Below, piece after piece: positions 8,901-15,044 of a stretch of 15,096 nt of DNA. Source of the DNA: Atlantibacter sp032075065 (GTDB taxonomy: Bacteria > Pseudomonadota > Gammaproteobacteria > Enterobacterales > Enterobacteriaceae); NCBI RefSeq assembly GCF_032075065.1, contig NZ_DAMAZC010000102.1, positions 1 through 15,096 on the forward strand, written 5' to 3'. The first letter of the stretch is position 1; the number at the start of each line of letters is the position of its first letter. The position numbers were made by a program, and so were the translations under genes. The notes beneath the pieces were generated by a model. It was not told the origin of the DNA and searched no databases. It saw only the letters and a list, made by a program, of their open reading frames with translations.

Positions 8901-10001
8901 CTGGATCGGATGATGAATGATAACGCCAATGCGGTGAACAGCCCGGATGCCGGCGTTCGTCTGCTCTCTCGGGCGATTGAAGCGCCGGGCGCCAGCGTCA
9001 GCGACGTGGTGAAAACCCTCAACAGCGCCGCGCAGCTGGCGGTGGCGGGCGGGGTGCAAAGCAGTAGCCTGGCGGTAAATAACGCCGTGAACAATGCCAT
9101 TCGCGATCGCAACGCCGCGCCGGATCTGGATACCGCCCAGGATGCGGGCGTATGGGTTCAGGCTTTGTACGGCAATCAGCAGAGCGACGATTTTAGCGCC
9201 GGGAACACCCGTTACGGTTACGACACCGATTTCTGGGGCGTGATTGTCGGGGTGGATAAAGACTATGCCCTGGCAAACGGCAACCTGCGTACTGGCGTGG
9301 CGGTCAATACCGGCAAAGGCAAAACCGACTCTGACGGTGATTTCAACGCCACCCGCGATGATTTCAACTTCACCGGCGTCTCGCTGTATCAAAACTGGCG
9401 CAATGAGGCGTTTAACCTGACGGCGGACGTGGGATACAGCGCGGGCAGCCACGATCTGTCCCAGCATTTACCCGGCTGGGCGGGAATGGGCGGCAAGTTG
9501 AAAGCCGATAACGTGGATGCTTCGGTACTGACCGTCGGCCTGAACGGCGAGTATGTAATTGACGCCTCGGTGTTGAATATCATCCCGCATGTGGGCGCGC
9601 GTTATAACCAGCTCACCACAGATGGCTTCACCACTCGTGCATCAGGCGGCGAAGGCGTGTTTAAAACCGATAAAACTCGTCAGGATATCTGGCAGTTCCC
9701 GGTAGGAATGCGGCTGAATAAAACCTGGGCGATGGATTCCGGTTGGGCGCTGAGCACCGATGCGGATATGTCGGTGGTGTTTACCTCGGGAGATACCGAT
9801 GTGACCAGCAAAGTCCAGGCGACGGGGATCCCGGCTTCAGACAGCATCTCGGCTGAAGTCATGGATAAAACCGCGTTCGAAGGCAAACTGGGCGTGAAAA
9901 TGCAAAAAGGTAATATGACCTGGGGCGTAGGCTATAGCCTGGATGCCTCCAGCCATAACACCGGCCAACAGGTCGGGATTTCTTACCGCTACACTTTCTG
10001 A
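5904..10001 (+). CDS. Type Va autotransporter (AidA/pertactin-like adhesin) with beta-helical passenger
   Basis: This 1365-residue surface protein secretes itself through its own outer-membrane barrel. A Sec signal occupies residues 1-30, with probable cleavage after 'SSYA'. The passenger (about 31-1000) is rich in Gly, Asn, Ser and Thr. It has loosely repeating strands of the type 'SVVEGNITAS...SLVTGDINLNG...AQVQGNLYGNG', as in right-handed beta-helices. A helical linker ('VLPGVMVSNALDRMM' onward) leads to an autotransporter barrel of about 287 residues, from 'AGVWVQALYGN' (about 1079) to the terminal 'GISYRYTF' with the C-terminal Phe expected for barrel insertion. The only cysteines are Cys33 and Cys42, close together at the mature N-terminus. 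The ATG at 5904 is preferred over the TTG at 5898 because AAGGAG (5891-5896) is then 7 bases away. The first kilobase is AT-rich and the remainder GC-rich. The ligand is unknown. Confidence 0.92.
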   Translation: MRKYFQLTPVAQSMAIIFTGSMVMASSSYASECVSTSGNGICGLVESDMTLYGDYAPAKAWYFKVPSQNAIIDGNAKAQNLYTAAGGASRGDNDLQSLLVDGAKLDGFYINASKGGSVNITLVNDASVDWLEAGGSTTHSHIIVDHSTLNGADPTKDYDRNTRGKAYAKGYAIYLDAGDKGNQQIEITNNSQLTGGIYTGGAGRHLISLEDSEINKGGILIYNGLGDNTVALKNSVIDSRNAANATKTAINLLGLTSSANTNTVQVEQSDLFGTLAVSGSGGITRVSLDGSSATATTDTNKNALSLTNAKQTFLNVNDSMVTGNTDLAGTVLISSTFTSSQLSGNLTLRNANDIQVTLADSVVEGNITASAGKGDLALHITEHSLVTGDINLNGTTLQNVSVWLDNAQVQGNLYGNGSSVLNLGSSIQQIDGGKFSGFNALNLNGNLVMEGGFSDANVGQQLTVSGGNVVAPVNLTQGNLAFSASKLIADTLTLGDASSLTLNNSVLETHSAQLFAQAASSESDSAESLTLSGSRIAFNDSVLALNDSAYRLDYVRSVNELLAGQNGYSLVMTGTLVDGDQATGTTTLNDAAMTGAVLANVAVTADKNRIQIGGTTTDADTQHVANGFGAAQLQLNGQGNPAVVIEGDQSLTLTGALGGPLIVSSGIAASNVTVNVNQGTLNLGNVVTGASESTLDGVINVESAGVMNVAAGHHTVTGSGVVNRGALKISQNATLTADVAIQDQGQMAVAGTVNAGSLTATSDARITVGDASAAGVLTAENVDLQGAALFIDPVWQDGATLSDASRVALGGNQVNGRLTAGQNSLLMLGGSDVDSVNRDFAASGLVWGQDVTAALAVQAPQTLVAGQGGLRIDGSLTAAAPAADRDATANAAVFGEQSLLMVNSASTTNGNVALTASSGTLSVADSAKLYIADAQANRTYAIADGFTTLDIAGNGWRDANLIANKLLQATLSPTQDGVNVTTTAKRASEVLPGVMVSNALDRMMNDNANAVNSPDAGVRLLSRAIEAPGASVSDVVKTLNSAAQLAVAGGVQSSSLAVNNAVNNAIRDRNAAPDLDTAQDAGVWVQALYGNQQSDDFSAGNTRYGYDTDFWGVIVGVDKDYALANGNLRTGVAVNTGKGKTDSDGDFNATRDDFNFTGVSLYQNWRNEAFNLTADVGYSAGSHDLSQHLPGWAGMGGKLKADNVDASVLTVGLNGEYVIDASVLNIIPHVGARYNQLTTDGFTTRASGGEGVFKTDKTRQDIWQFPVGMRLNKTWAMDSGWALSTDADMSVVFTSGDTDVTSKVQATGIPASDSISAEVMDKTAFEGKLGVKMQKGNMTWGVGYSLDASSHNTGQQVGISYRYTF

Positions 10002-10012
10002 TCCCATACCCC

Positions 10013-10044
10013 TGACCGCCTGCCTGTGCAGGCGGTCATTTTTT
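10013..10044 (+). terminator. Rho-independent terminator of the autotransporter gene
   Basis: A perfect 11-bp stem, TGACCGCCTGC (10013-10023) pairing with GCAGGCGGTCA (10028-10038), has a 4-base CTGT loop and is followed by six T residues (10039-10044). It starts 11 bases after the autotransporter stop codon. Confidence 0.95.
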
Positions 10045-10159
10045 ATCCCTCTGTCACGCTGTCACGTTTCCTGCTGGTTAAAAAATAAAATCTCTCAATT
10101 TTTCAATAGACTGTGGCGAAGCGGCCAAAATGGCGTTGTCGGCTGCGCAAAAACAATAA

Positions 10160-10179
10160 TACTGTATATAAACACAGTG
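10160..10179 (+). promoter_or_regulatory. LexA operator (SOS box) of umuD
   Basis: TACTGTATATAAACACAGTG fits the LexA consensus CTG-N10-CAG, with CTG at 10162-10164 and CAG at 10175-10177. It is very close to the well-known E. coli umuDC box. It ends 19 bases before the umuD ATG, so LexA binding would block the promoter or early transcript. The -10/-35 elements could not be assigned confidently. Confidence 0.93.
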
Positions 10180-10198
10180 ATGTTGGGTCTAACTAAAA

Positions 10199-10624
10199 AT
10201 GAACAGATTAATTCCCTTAAGCGAAGCGACTCGCCCTGAATATTTACCGCTCTTTCTGGAGTACGTGCCGTGCGGTTTTCCCTCTCCGGCGCAGGATTAC
10301 GTAGAAACCCGTATTGATATTGCGGCGTTATGCATCCAGCACCCCAGCGCGACCTATTTTCTTAAGGCCTCGGGGGATTCGATGACGGGAGAGGGCATCT
10401 CCGATGGGGATTTACTGGTGGTGGACAGCGCGTTAACCCCGCAGCATGGCGATGTGGTTGTCGCCGCCGTGGATGGCGATTTTACCGTGAAGCTGCTGCG
10501 CCTGCGCCCGGTGCCGCAACTGGTTCCGACCAATCCGGCTTATCGACCAATCACTTTTACCGATGATTCGCAGTTGCAGATCTTCGGCGTGGTGAGCTGG
10601 GTACTAAAGAAAAAGCGAAGTTAA
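10199..10624 (+). CDS. umuD: DNA polymerase V autoproteolytic subunit UmuD
   Basis: This 141-residue SOS protein, after RecA-stimulated self-cleavage, becomes the UmuD' accessory subunit of the translesion polymerase UmuD'2C. The LexA-like protease features are intact. The cleavage site is Cys25-Gly26 in 'EYVPCGFPSP', the nucleophile is Ser61 in 'KASGDSM', and the general base is Lys98 in 'FTVKLLRL'. Each is one residue later than in E. coli (24/25, 60, 97). The first 20 residues differ strongly from E. coli UmuD, while the region around and after the cleavage site is well conserved. A LexA box sits just upstream. Unusually, umuC does not follow. The gene ends at a terminator, and a convergent amidotransferase gene separates it from umuC by about 1.1 kb. 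Confidence 0.95.
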   Translation: MNRLIPLSEATRPEYLPLFLEYVPCGFPSPAQDYVETRIDIAALCIQHPSATYFLKASGDSMTGEGISDGDLLVVDSALTPQHGDVVVAAVDGDFTVKLLRLRPVPQLVPTNPAYRPITFTDDSQLQIFGVVSWVLKKKRS

Positions 10625-10626
10625 AT

Positions 10627-10660
10627 AAAAAAACGCGCTGTCGGTATAGCGCGTTTTTTA
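10627..10660. terminator. Bidirectional terminator between umuD and the convergent amidotransferase gene
   Basis: The stem AAACGCGCT (10631-10639) pairs with AGCGCGTTT (10648-10656) around an 8-base loop. A run of A lies on the left side and a run of T on the right, so it can act on both strands. It starts 2 bases after the umuD stop and ends 14 bases before the stop of the minus-strand gene. Confidence 0.9.
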
Positions 10661-10674
10661 TTGCCGAAAGGGTT

Positions 10675-11439
10675 TTAATAATGCAGCACGCTCGGTTCGT
10701 CGAAAATTTCCTGGCTCGGGTGACCGCAGGTCTGCTGGATGAAAAAGCGCAGCACGTTGCGGGCCTCCGGGGCATCGCGAACTTCACTGAGCATGGCATC
10801 CAGATCGCGGCCCTCGCTACGCAGCACGTCAGCGCGGAACTGCATCAGCGCCGACGAAATGCCCGGCGTAAATTCCGGATGGAACTGGGTGGATACCGCA
10901 TTCGGCCCGTAGCGCACAATCTGATGCGGATCGTGGCTGGAGTACGCCAGCGCAGAAGCGCCCGGCGGCAGTTCCACCACGGTCTGCATGTGGGTTAAGT
11001 GCGCGGTAAAGGTCTGCGGAAAAGTGTTAAGTAGCGGATCTTGTTGGGCTTCCGGCGTCAGGGTGATTTGCTGGTTACCCGCTTCACGCCCCTGAGGATG
11101 GTAATCCACGCGCCCGCCGAGGGCATAGGCCATAAGCTGGTGGCCGTAGCAGACGCCAAACAGCGGCATATGGATGCGCATCGCTTCGCGGATCCACTCC
11201 GCCATGGCTTCACTCCACGGCAGGCGCTCCGTTACCATCGCCCACGAGCCGGTAATAATGGCCATCCGGCGCGGATCGGGCTGCGGCAGCGGCTGGCCCT
11301 CAAACACGCGCACCACTTCAACGGCACCCACGGGCACCTGCAACGCATGGCAAAACCACACCGGGACATCATCATGTACTGCGAGCATCTCCTCCGGCGG
11401 CGTACCCACCTGAAGGATGATGATTGGACTGACTTGCAT
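10675..11439 (-). CDS. Class I glutamine amidotransferase-like protein (GMP synthase GATase-domain family)
   Basis: This is a single-domain glutamine amidotransferase of 254 residues. The nucleophile elbow 'PLFGVCYGHQLMAYALGG' carries Cys97. The downstream 'STQFHPEFTPG' carries His187 and Glu189, so the Cys-His-Glu triad is complete. An oxyanion-region 'ITGSWAMV' lies near residue 63. There is no synthetase domain, so any acceptor or partner protein is unknown. Free-standing proteins of this kind are often annotated as GMP synthase-like without evidence for that reaction. Start choice: the ATG at 11439 lies 9 bases after GGAG; an in-frame TTG one codon earlier is possible. The gene is convergent with umuD and divergent from umuC, which places a non-SOS gene inside what is normally the umuDC operon. 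Confidence 0.85.
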   Translation of the reverse strand: MQVSPIIILQVGTPPEEMLAVHDDVPVWFCHALQVPVGAVEVVRVFEGQPLPQPDPRRMAIITGSWAMVTERLPWSEAMAEWIREAMRIHMPLFGVCYGHQLMAYALGGRVDYHPQGREAGNQQITLTPEAQQDPLLNTFPQTFTAHLTHMQTVVELPPGASALAYSSHDPHQIVRYGPNAVSTQFHPEFTPGISSALMQFRADVLRSEGRDLDAMLSEVRDAPEARNVLRFFIQQTCGHPSQEIFDEPSVLHY

Positions 11440-11700
11440 CAATAAAGACTCCGCCTGAGAAACTGTGATACGTAACGTCTGAGGTTACTTTGCGCTCTTT
11501 AGTACAAAAAATCATCAGAAATATCCGCAAGATAAATATTTTTATTTCTGATGCCTTGAGCCTAATGCAGAATCAATCATACTGTATAGATATACAGTTT
11601 ATTAATATATTCATCATGCAATTGATTGATTACACACACAGCGACCACGCGCCGAATCTCCACCTCGCTGCGACTCAAGTCGATTTAAGTGCTGGCGACT
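11440..11700. other. Intergenic region between the amidotransferase gene and umuC
   Basis: This stretch of 261 bases holds the amidotransferase promoter on the minus strand and the LexA-controlled umuC promoter on the + strand. A short inverted repeat, GTAAC (11472-11476) and GTTAC (11484-11488), lies upstream of the amidotransferase. The part around 11490-11615 is AT-rich. A second SOS box is at 11580-11599, and a 33-codon open frame at 11616-11717 runs into umuC. Confidence 0.6.
11580..11599 (+). promoter_or_regulatory. Second LexA operator (SOS box), upstream of umuC
   Basis: TACTGTATAGATATACAGTT fits CTG-N10-CAG, with CTG at 11582-11584 and CAG at 11595-11597, and has near-perfect dyad symmetry across the spacer. 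It lies 101 bases before the umuC ATG and about 140 bases before the other strand's amidotransferase start. It is independent of the umuD box 1.4 kb upstream. Confidence 0.92.
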
Positions 11701-11717
11701 ATGTTTGCGCTGGTTGA
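11616..11717 (+). CDS. Possible 33-residue leader ORF overlapping the umuC start
   Basis: An ATG 16 bases after the second LexA box opens 33 codons, starting 'MQLIDYTHSDHAP' and ending 'DLSAGDYVCAG'. The stop falls 17 bases inside umuC, in another frame. The spacing from the LexA box resembles that of umuD from its own box (19 bases). umuC has no good ribosome site of its own, so termination of this frame at 11717 could feed ribosomes back to the ATG at 11701. Against it: this ATG also lacks a clear Shine-Dalgarno sequence, and no family is recognised. It may be chance. Confidence 0.3.
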   Translation: MQLIDYTHSDHAPNLHLAATQVDLSAGDYVCAG

Positions 11718-12963
11718 CGTCAACAGTTTTTATGCCTCCTGCGAGGCCGTTTTTCGCCCTGATTTATGGGCGCGGCCAGTGGTGGTGCTGAGTAACAACG
11801 ATGGCTGCGTCATTGCGCGCAACGCTCAGGCAAAGGCGATAGGGGTGTCGATGGCCGCGCCGTACTTTAAGCAGCGAGCGCTGTTTGAGCGCCATAACGT
11901 GGCGGTATTCAGCTCTAACTATGCCCTGTACGCCGATATGAGCCATCGGGTAATGAGTATTCTGGAGGAGATGGCCCCTGCCACGGAAGTGTATTCCATC
12001 GATGAAGCCTTTCTGGATGTGCGGGGCATCGCCAGCTATCAGTCGCTGGAGTCGTTTGGCCAACAGGTCCAGCAGCGCATCCGCCAGGAGGCGCATCTCC
12101 AGGTTGGCGTGGGAATAGGGCGTACCAAGACGCTGGCGAAACTGGCGAATTACGCCGCCAAGCGCTGGAAAAGCACCGGCGGCGTGCTGGATCTTTCCAG
12201 TCCTGAACGCCAGCACAATGCGTTGGCGCATATTCCCGTCGAAGAGGTCTGGGGCGTGGGGCGACGCTTAAGCAAGCAGCTGCGCGCCATGGACATCACC
12301 ACTGCCCGGGATTTAGCCGAATGCCCCGCCTGGCTTATCCGCAAGCATTTCAGCGTGGTGCTGGAGCGCACCGTGCGGGAGCTGCGCGGTGAATCCTGTC
12401 TCGCCATGGAGGAGTTTGTTCCGGCGAAACAGCAGATTATTTGCAGCCGCTCGTTTGGCTACCGGGTGACGGAGTATGAAGACATGCGCCAGGCAGTCTG
12501 CTCATACGCGGAGCGCGCGGCGCAAAAGCTGCGCCAGGAGCACCAGTTTTGCCGCCAGGTTTCGGTATTTATCCGCACCAGCCCGCACGCTATTGATGAA
12601 GAGTATTACGCCAACCAGGCGCTCAGCGTACTGCCAACCCCGACAAACGACACTCGCGACATCATCAAAATGGCGGTGACTGCGCTGGACCGCATCTGGC
12701 GCAGCAACTGCCGCTATCTGAAAGCCGGCGTGATGCTGAGTGATTTTTACAGTCTCGGCGTGGCGCAGTTAAACTTGTTTGATGAGTATACCCCGTGGGC
12801 GAACAGCGCGGCGCTGATGTCGGTGATTGATGAGGTGCATAAGCAGGGTAAAGGTAAACTGTGGTTCGCCGGGCAGGGGATCCAGAAAAGCTGGGCGATG
12901 AAGCGCGAAATGCTGTCGCCAGCGTACACTACGCGCTATCGGGATATCCGGGTAGTGAAGTAA
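11701..12963 (+). CDS. umuC: DNA polymerase V catalytic subunit UmuC (Y-family translesion polymerase)
   Basis: This 420-residue protein (E. coli UmuC has 422) copies past DNA lesions as part of UmuD'2C. The palm metal ligands are Asp6 ('MFALVDVNSFYASCE') and Asp101-Glu102 ('EVYSIDEAFLDVRG'). The steric-gate position is Tyr11. The helix-hairpin-helix region follows as 'PVEEVWGVGRRLSKQL'. A sliding-clamp binding motif 'QLNLFD' occurs at about 356-361. The ATG at 11701 is chosen because it matches the E. coli start; a GTG at 11689 would add four residues. The usual overlap with umuD is absent. Instead the gene has its own LexA box, a leader of about 100 bases and no obvious strong ribosome site, so translation may be weak or coupled to the short frame upstream. 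Confidence 0.95.
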   Translation: MFALVDVNSFYASCEAVFRPDLWARPVVVLSNNDGCVIARNAQAKAIGVSMAAPYFKQRALFERHNVAVFSSNYALYADMSHRVMSILEEMAPATEVYSIDEAFLDVRGIASYQSLESFGQQVQQRIRQEAHLQVGVGIGRTKTLAKLANYAAKRWKSTGGVLDLSSPERQHNALAHIPVEEVWGVGRRLSKQLRAMDITTARDLAECPAWLIRKHFSVVLERTVRELRGESCLAMEEFVPAKQQIICSRSFGYRVTEYEDMRQAVCSYAERAAQKLRQEHQFCRQVSVFIRTSPHAIDEEYYANQALSVLPTPTNDTRDIIKMAVTALDRIWRSNCRYLKAGVMLSDFYSLGVAQLNLFDEYTPWANSAALMSVIDEVHKQGKGKLWFAGQGIQKSWAMKREMLSPAYTTRYRDIRVVK

Positions 12964-13059
12964 ACCCGGTCGTCCCCACATAGACTGTGCCGACATTGTG
13001 CTTTACACTTCGCGCTGCAAAAATTAAGTAGCTAACAGATTAATCAGGCGGTAATGGCG

Positions 13060-13539
13060 ATGAACGGAAAGATCACAACGTGGTTTAAAGATAAAGGTTT
13101 TGGATTTATCAAAGATGAGAACGGCGACAACCGCTATTTTCATGTGATTAAGGTCGCCAACCCGGAACTGATTAAAAAAGACGCCGCGGTGACGTTTGAA
13201 CCCACCACCAATAATAAGGGCCTGTCTGCATATGCGGTGAAAGTGGTCCCGGAAAGCAAATACATCTTTATCGCGGGCGAGCGCCTGAAGCTTACGTCGA
13301 TCAAATCTTATCTGGTTTACAGCGAAGAAGTGCCTGCCGAGACCCGTATCGATAAAGAGAATGCGGTGCTTTCCGTCGGCGCATTAATGAGCAGCATCCG
13401 ACCTAAATCCACCGTAAAGCCGGGGGAAATGCGCTCGCTGAAAAAGCTGGCCATCACCACTTTCCAGGGCGCGACGCACATCTTTTCTGAAGATGAGATC
13501 GATATCGATGCCACAGTAAAAATGCTTAAATTAAAATAA
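13060..13539 (+). CDS. Cold-shock-domain protein with an uncharacterised C-terminal extension
   Basis: This is a predicted nucleic-acid-binding protein of 159 residues. Residues 1-64 resemble a cold-shock domain: 'GKITTWFKDKGFGFI' contains RNP1 (KGFGFI, 12-17), and 'YFHVI' (26-30) is the RNP2-like strand. The remaining 95 residues have no family I recognise. They start with 'ESKYIFIAGERLKLTSIKSY' and end in lysine-rich 'VKMLKLK'. The start is set at 13060 because AGGCGG at 13046-13051 is 8 bases away; the ATG at 13054 would leave only 2. It lies 35 bases before yaiL, another protein with nucleic-acid-related features, so the two may be co-transcribed. It is over twice the length of a CspA-type protein and should not be named as one of the csp genes. 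Confidence 0.8.
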   Translation: MNGKITTWFKDKGFGFIKDENGDNRYFHVIKVANPELIKKDAAVTFEPTTNNKGLSAYAVKVVPESKYIFIAGERLKLTSIKSYLVYSEEVPAETRIDKENAVLSVGALMSSIRPKSTVKPGEMRSLKKLAITTFQGATHIFSEDEIDIDATVKMLKLK

Positions 13540-13574
13540 TCGGGATTGGATAACGGGCGAGCGTAGAGACGACG

Positions 13575-14114
13575 ATGACAAAACTTACCTTACAAGAGCA
13601 GATGCTGAAAGCGGGTTTAGTGACCAGCAAAAAAATGGCTAAAGTCCAGCGCACGGCAAAAAAATCACGCGTTCAGGCGCGCGAAGCCCGCGAGGCCGTT
13701 GAAGAGAATAAGAAAGCGCAGCTTGAGCGAGACAAACAACTCAGCGAACAACAAAAGCAGGCTGCGTTATCGAAAGAATATAAAGCGCAGGTGAAGCAAC
13801 TGATTGAAATGAACCGCATTGCGGTTGCCAAAGGCAATATTGAATTTAACTTCACCGATAACAACCTGATCAAAAAGGTTGTGGTAGATAAGACGACGCA
13901 AGCGCAATTGATCAATGGCCGCCTGGCCATTGCGCGTCTGGCTGGTAATAACAAAGATGAATATGAATACGCCATAATACCTGCCAGCGTGGCCGATAAA
14001 ATCGCCCAGCGCGACGCGGACAGCATCGTACTAAATAGCGCGCTAAGCCAGGAAGAACAGGATGAGGACGATCCGTATGCTGATTTTAAAGTGCCTGATG
14101 ATTTGATGTGGTAA
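13575..14114 (+). CDS. yaiL: DUF2058 nucleoprotein/polynucleotide-associated protein YaiL
   Basis: This 179-residue protein is nearly word-for-word E. coli YaiL in its first 70 residues ('MTKLTLQEQMLKAGLVTSKK') and in its acidic end ('EEQDEDDPYADFKVPDDLMW'). The N-terminal part (about 17-75) is a highly charged Lys/Arg/Glu/Gln helix, probably a coiled coil. The C-terminal part (about 80-150) is a compact domain with 'EFNFTDNNLIKKV' and 'YAIIPASVADKIAQRD'. The family (DUF2058) is annotated as nucleoprotein/polynucleotide-associated, but no defined biochemical role is known to me. The ribosome site before the ATG at 13575 is weak. It is probably expressed with the cold-shock-domain gene 35 bases upstream. 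Confidence 0.95.
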   Translation: MTKLTLQEQMLKAGLVTSKKMAKVQRTAKKSRVQAREAREAVEENKKAQLERDKQLSEQQKQAALSKEYKAQVKQLIEMNRIAVAKGNIEFNFTDNNLIKKVVVDKTTQAQLINGRLAIARLAGNNKDEYEYAIIPASVADKIAQRDADSIVLNSALSQEEQDEDDPYADFKVPDDLMW

Positions 14115-14150
14115 AAAGTAGGCTGTTAAGGTCTATCGCTGCGTTAGAAT

Positions 14151-14238
14151 ATGCGCCGCAGGAAGGGTAACAGGCATGTGGAGACGTCCGCCTGATGATG
14201 GAGAAGCGGACGTTGCTAATATAAAGCTTGCGGCGCGT
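14151..14238. repeat. Nested inverted repeats in the convergent gap after yaiL
   Basis: Outer arms are GCGCCGCA (14153-14160) and TGCGGCGC (14229-14236), extendable by wobble and flanking pairs to about 11 pairs. Inside is a second perfect pair, ACGTCCGC (14184-14191) and GCGGACGT (14206-14213), with a 14-base loop. A -10-like TAGAAT sits at 14145-14150, just before the structure. There is no T-run, so it is not an ordinary intrinsic terminator. It overlaps the stop codon of the minus-strand gene by one base. Confidence 0.6.
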
Positions 14239-15011
14239 TAAAAGAAACGAGACAAGAATCCTTTCTTCTTTGGCGCAACAGTCGGTGCAGCAGAGGCGAG
14301 TTGAATAGCTGTCTCATCAACAGCATGAAAGCATTCTTTAAGAATATGGATAAATTCAGGGTAATCGTGTTCACCTTTTTCAGCGTATAATTGCATATAA
14401 CGATTCATGCCATGCGCTAATAACCGCCAGGTTGTATTGTAAAGCATTGATTTGTCTTCATCACTCAAATTATGTTCTTTGGCTAATGTATTTACTTTTA
14501 TTTCAGTACAGAGAACATGTTCGTGCAGTCCTTTTGGATCGCGCAGAATTCGAGACGCAGACCAAATAGCGCCAGAGAGATAACACACTTCACTATCGCC
14601 AAAGAAACAAATGACGCTATATTGTTTAGCCGTATAATCAGCCCATTCACCAAGTGTAATAGCGTTTCTGGATTCAAGTGCGTTCACCGCATCTGCATAA
14701 ATGTTGCTACAGAATTTAAGAATTAATGAGAGATAATTTAAATCACACCAGTAAGCACCATTAATAGTGACAAGTGATTCACTTTGATCGAGAGAACTAA
14801 CGAACAATTCTGCCGCCGTTGAGAACGCCGCGTAGGTAGTAGAGGCCAGCGGATCATTTTGTTTCATCGCGAGGGCCGCTCTGGCCTGAGCGAAGCGGTC
14901 TACCATTTCTGATGCGTTGTAGAGACCTAAGTTATTTGGGGCAAGAAACAAGCGGTTATCAGGCTCAAGGATGCTTTCTATTTTAATGTTAATGGCTACT
15001 TCATTGATCAC
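14238..15011 (-). CDS. Unrecognised protein, mostly helical, with basic/hydrophobic C-terminal tail
   Basis: This 257-residue protein belongs to no family I recognise. It appears soluble and mainly alpha-helical, with no signal peptide or membrane helix. It contains several cysteines and aromatic-rich stretches such as 'GAYWCDLNYLSL' and 'YSVICFFGDSEVCYLSG'. The last residues, 'APKKKGFLSRFF', follow an Ala/Pro-rich linker and resemble an amphipathic docking or membrane-touching tail; that is inference. The start is a GTG at 15011, because no ATG occurs before residue 36 and an in-frame TGA lies at 15033-15035. The ribosome site is weak. Base composition is more AT-rich than yaiL and umuC, suggesting acquisition. 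An IS5-type end lies 33 bp upstream and has probably replaced its native promoter. It is convergent with yaiL. Confidence 0.75.
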   Translation of the reverse strand: MINEVAINIKIESILEPDNRLFLAPNNLGLYNASEMVDRFAQARAALAMKQNDPLASTTYAAFSTAAELFVSSLDQSESLVTINGAYWCDLNYLSLILKFCSNIYADAVNALESRNAITLGEWADYTAKQYSVICFFGDSEVCYLSGAIWSASRILRDPKGLHEHVLCTEIKVNTLAKEHNLSDEDKSMLYNTTWRLLAHGMNRYMQLYAEKGEHDYPEFIHILKECFHAVDETAIQLASAAPTVAPKKKGFLSRFF

Positions 15012-15044
15012 GATGAAAATCTCTACATAAGGTCATTGGGCTAG

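Noticed and set aside
8373..9467. 364-codon open frame on the minus strand inside the autotransporter gene
   Set aside because: It is antisense to a gene with clear domain structure, its translation is rich in Arg/His/Gln/Ala as expected of a GC-rich shadow frame, and it has no ribosome site.
10051..10066. Tandem repeat of CTGTCACG (two copies)
   Set aside because: Two 8-base copies are too little to support a functional repeat or integration site.
9943..10239. 98-codon + strand open frame spanning the end of the autotransporter, the terminator and the umuD promoter
   Set aside because: It runs through a strong terminator and the LexA box, and overlaps two real genes out of frame.
11490..11615. 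Longer version of the leader frame starting at 11490 (75 codons in total)
   Set aside because: Its start would lie upstream of the LexA box and likely promoter, in AT-rich non-coding DNA; only the part from 11616 is worth considering.
12948..12969. CCGGGT/ACCCGG hairpin across the umuC stop codon as a terminator
   Set aside because: Only six base pairs and no T-run follow; it could form but is not a convincing intrinsic terminator.
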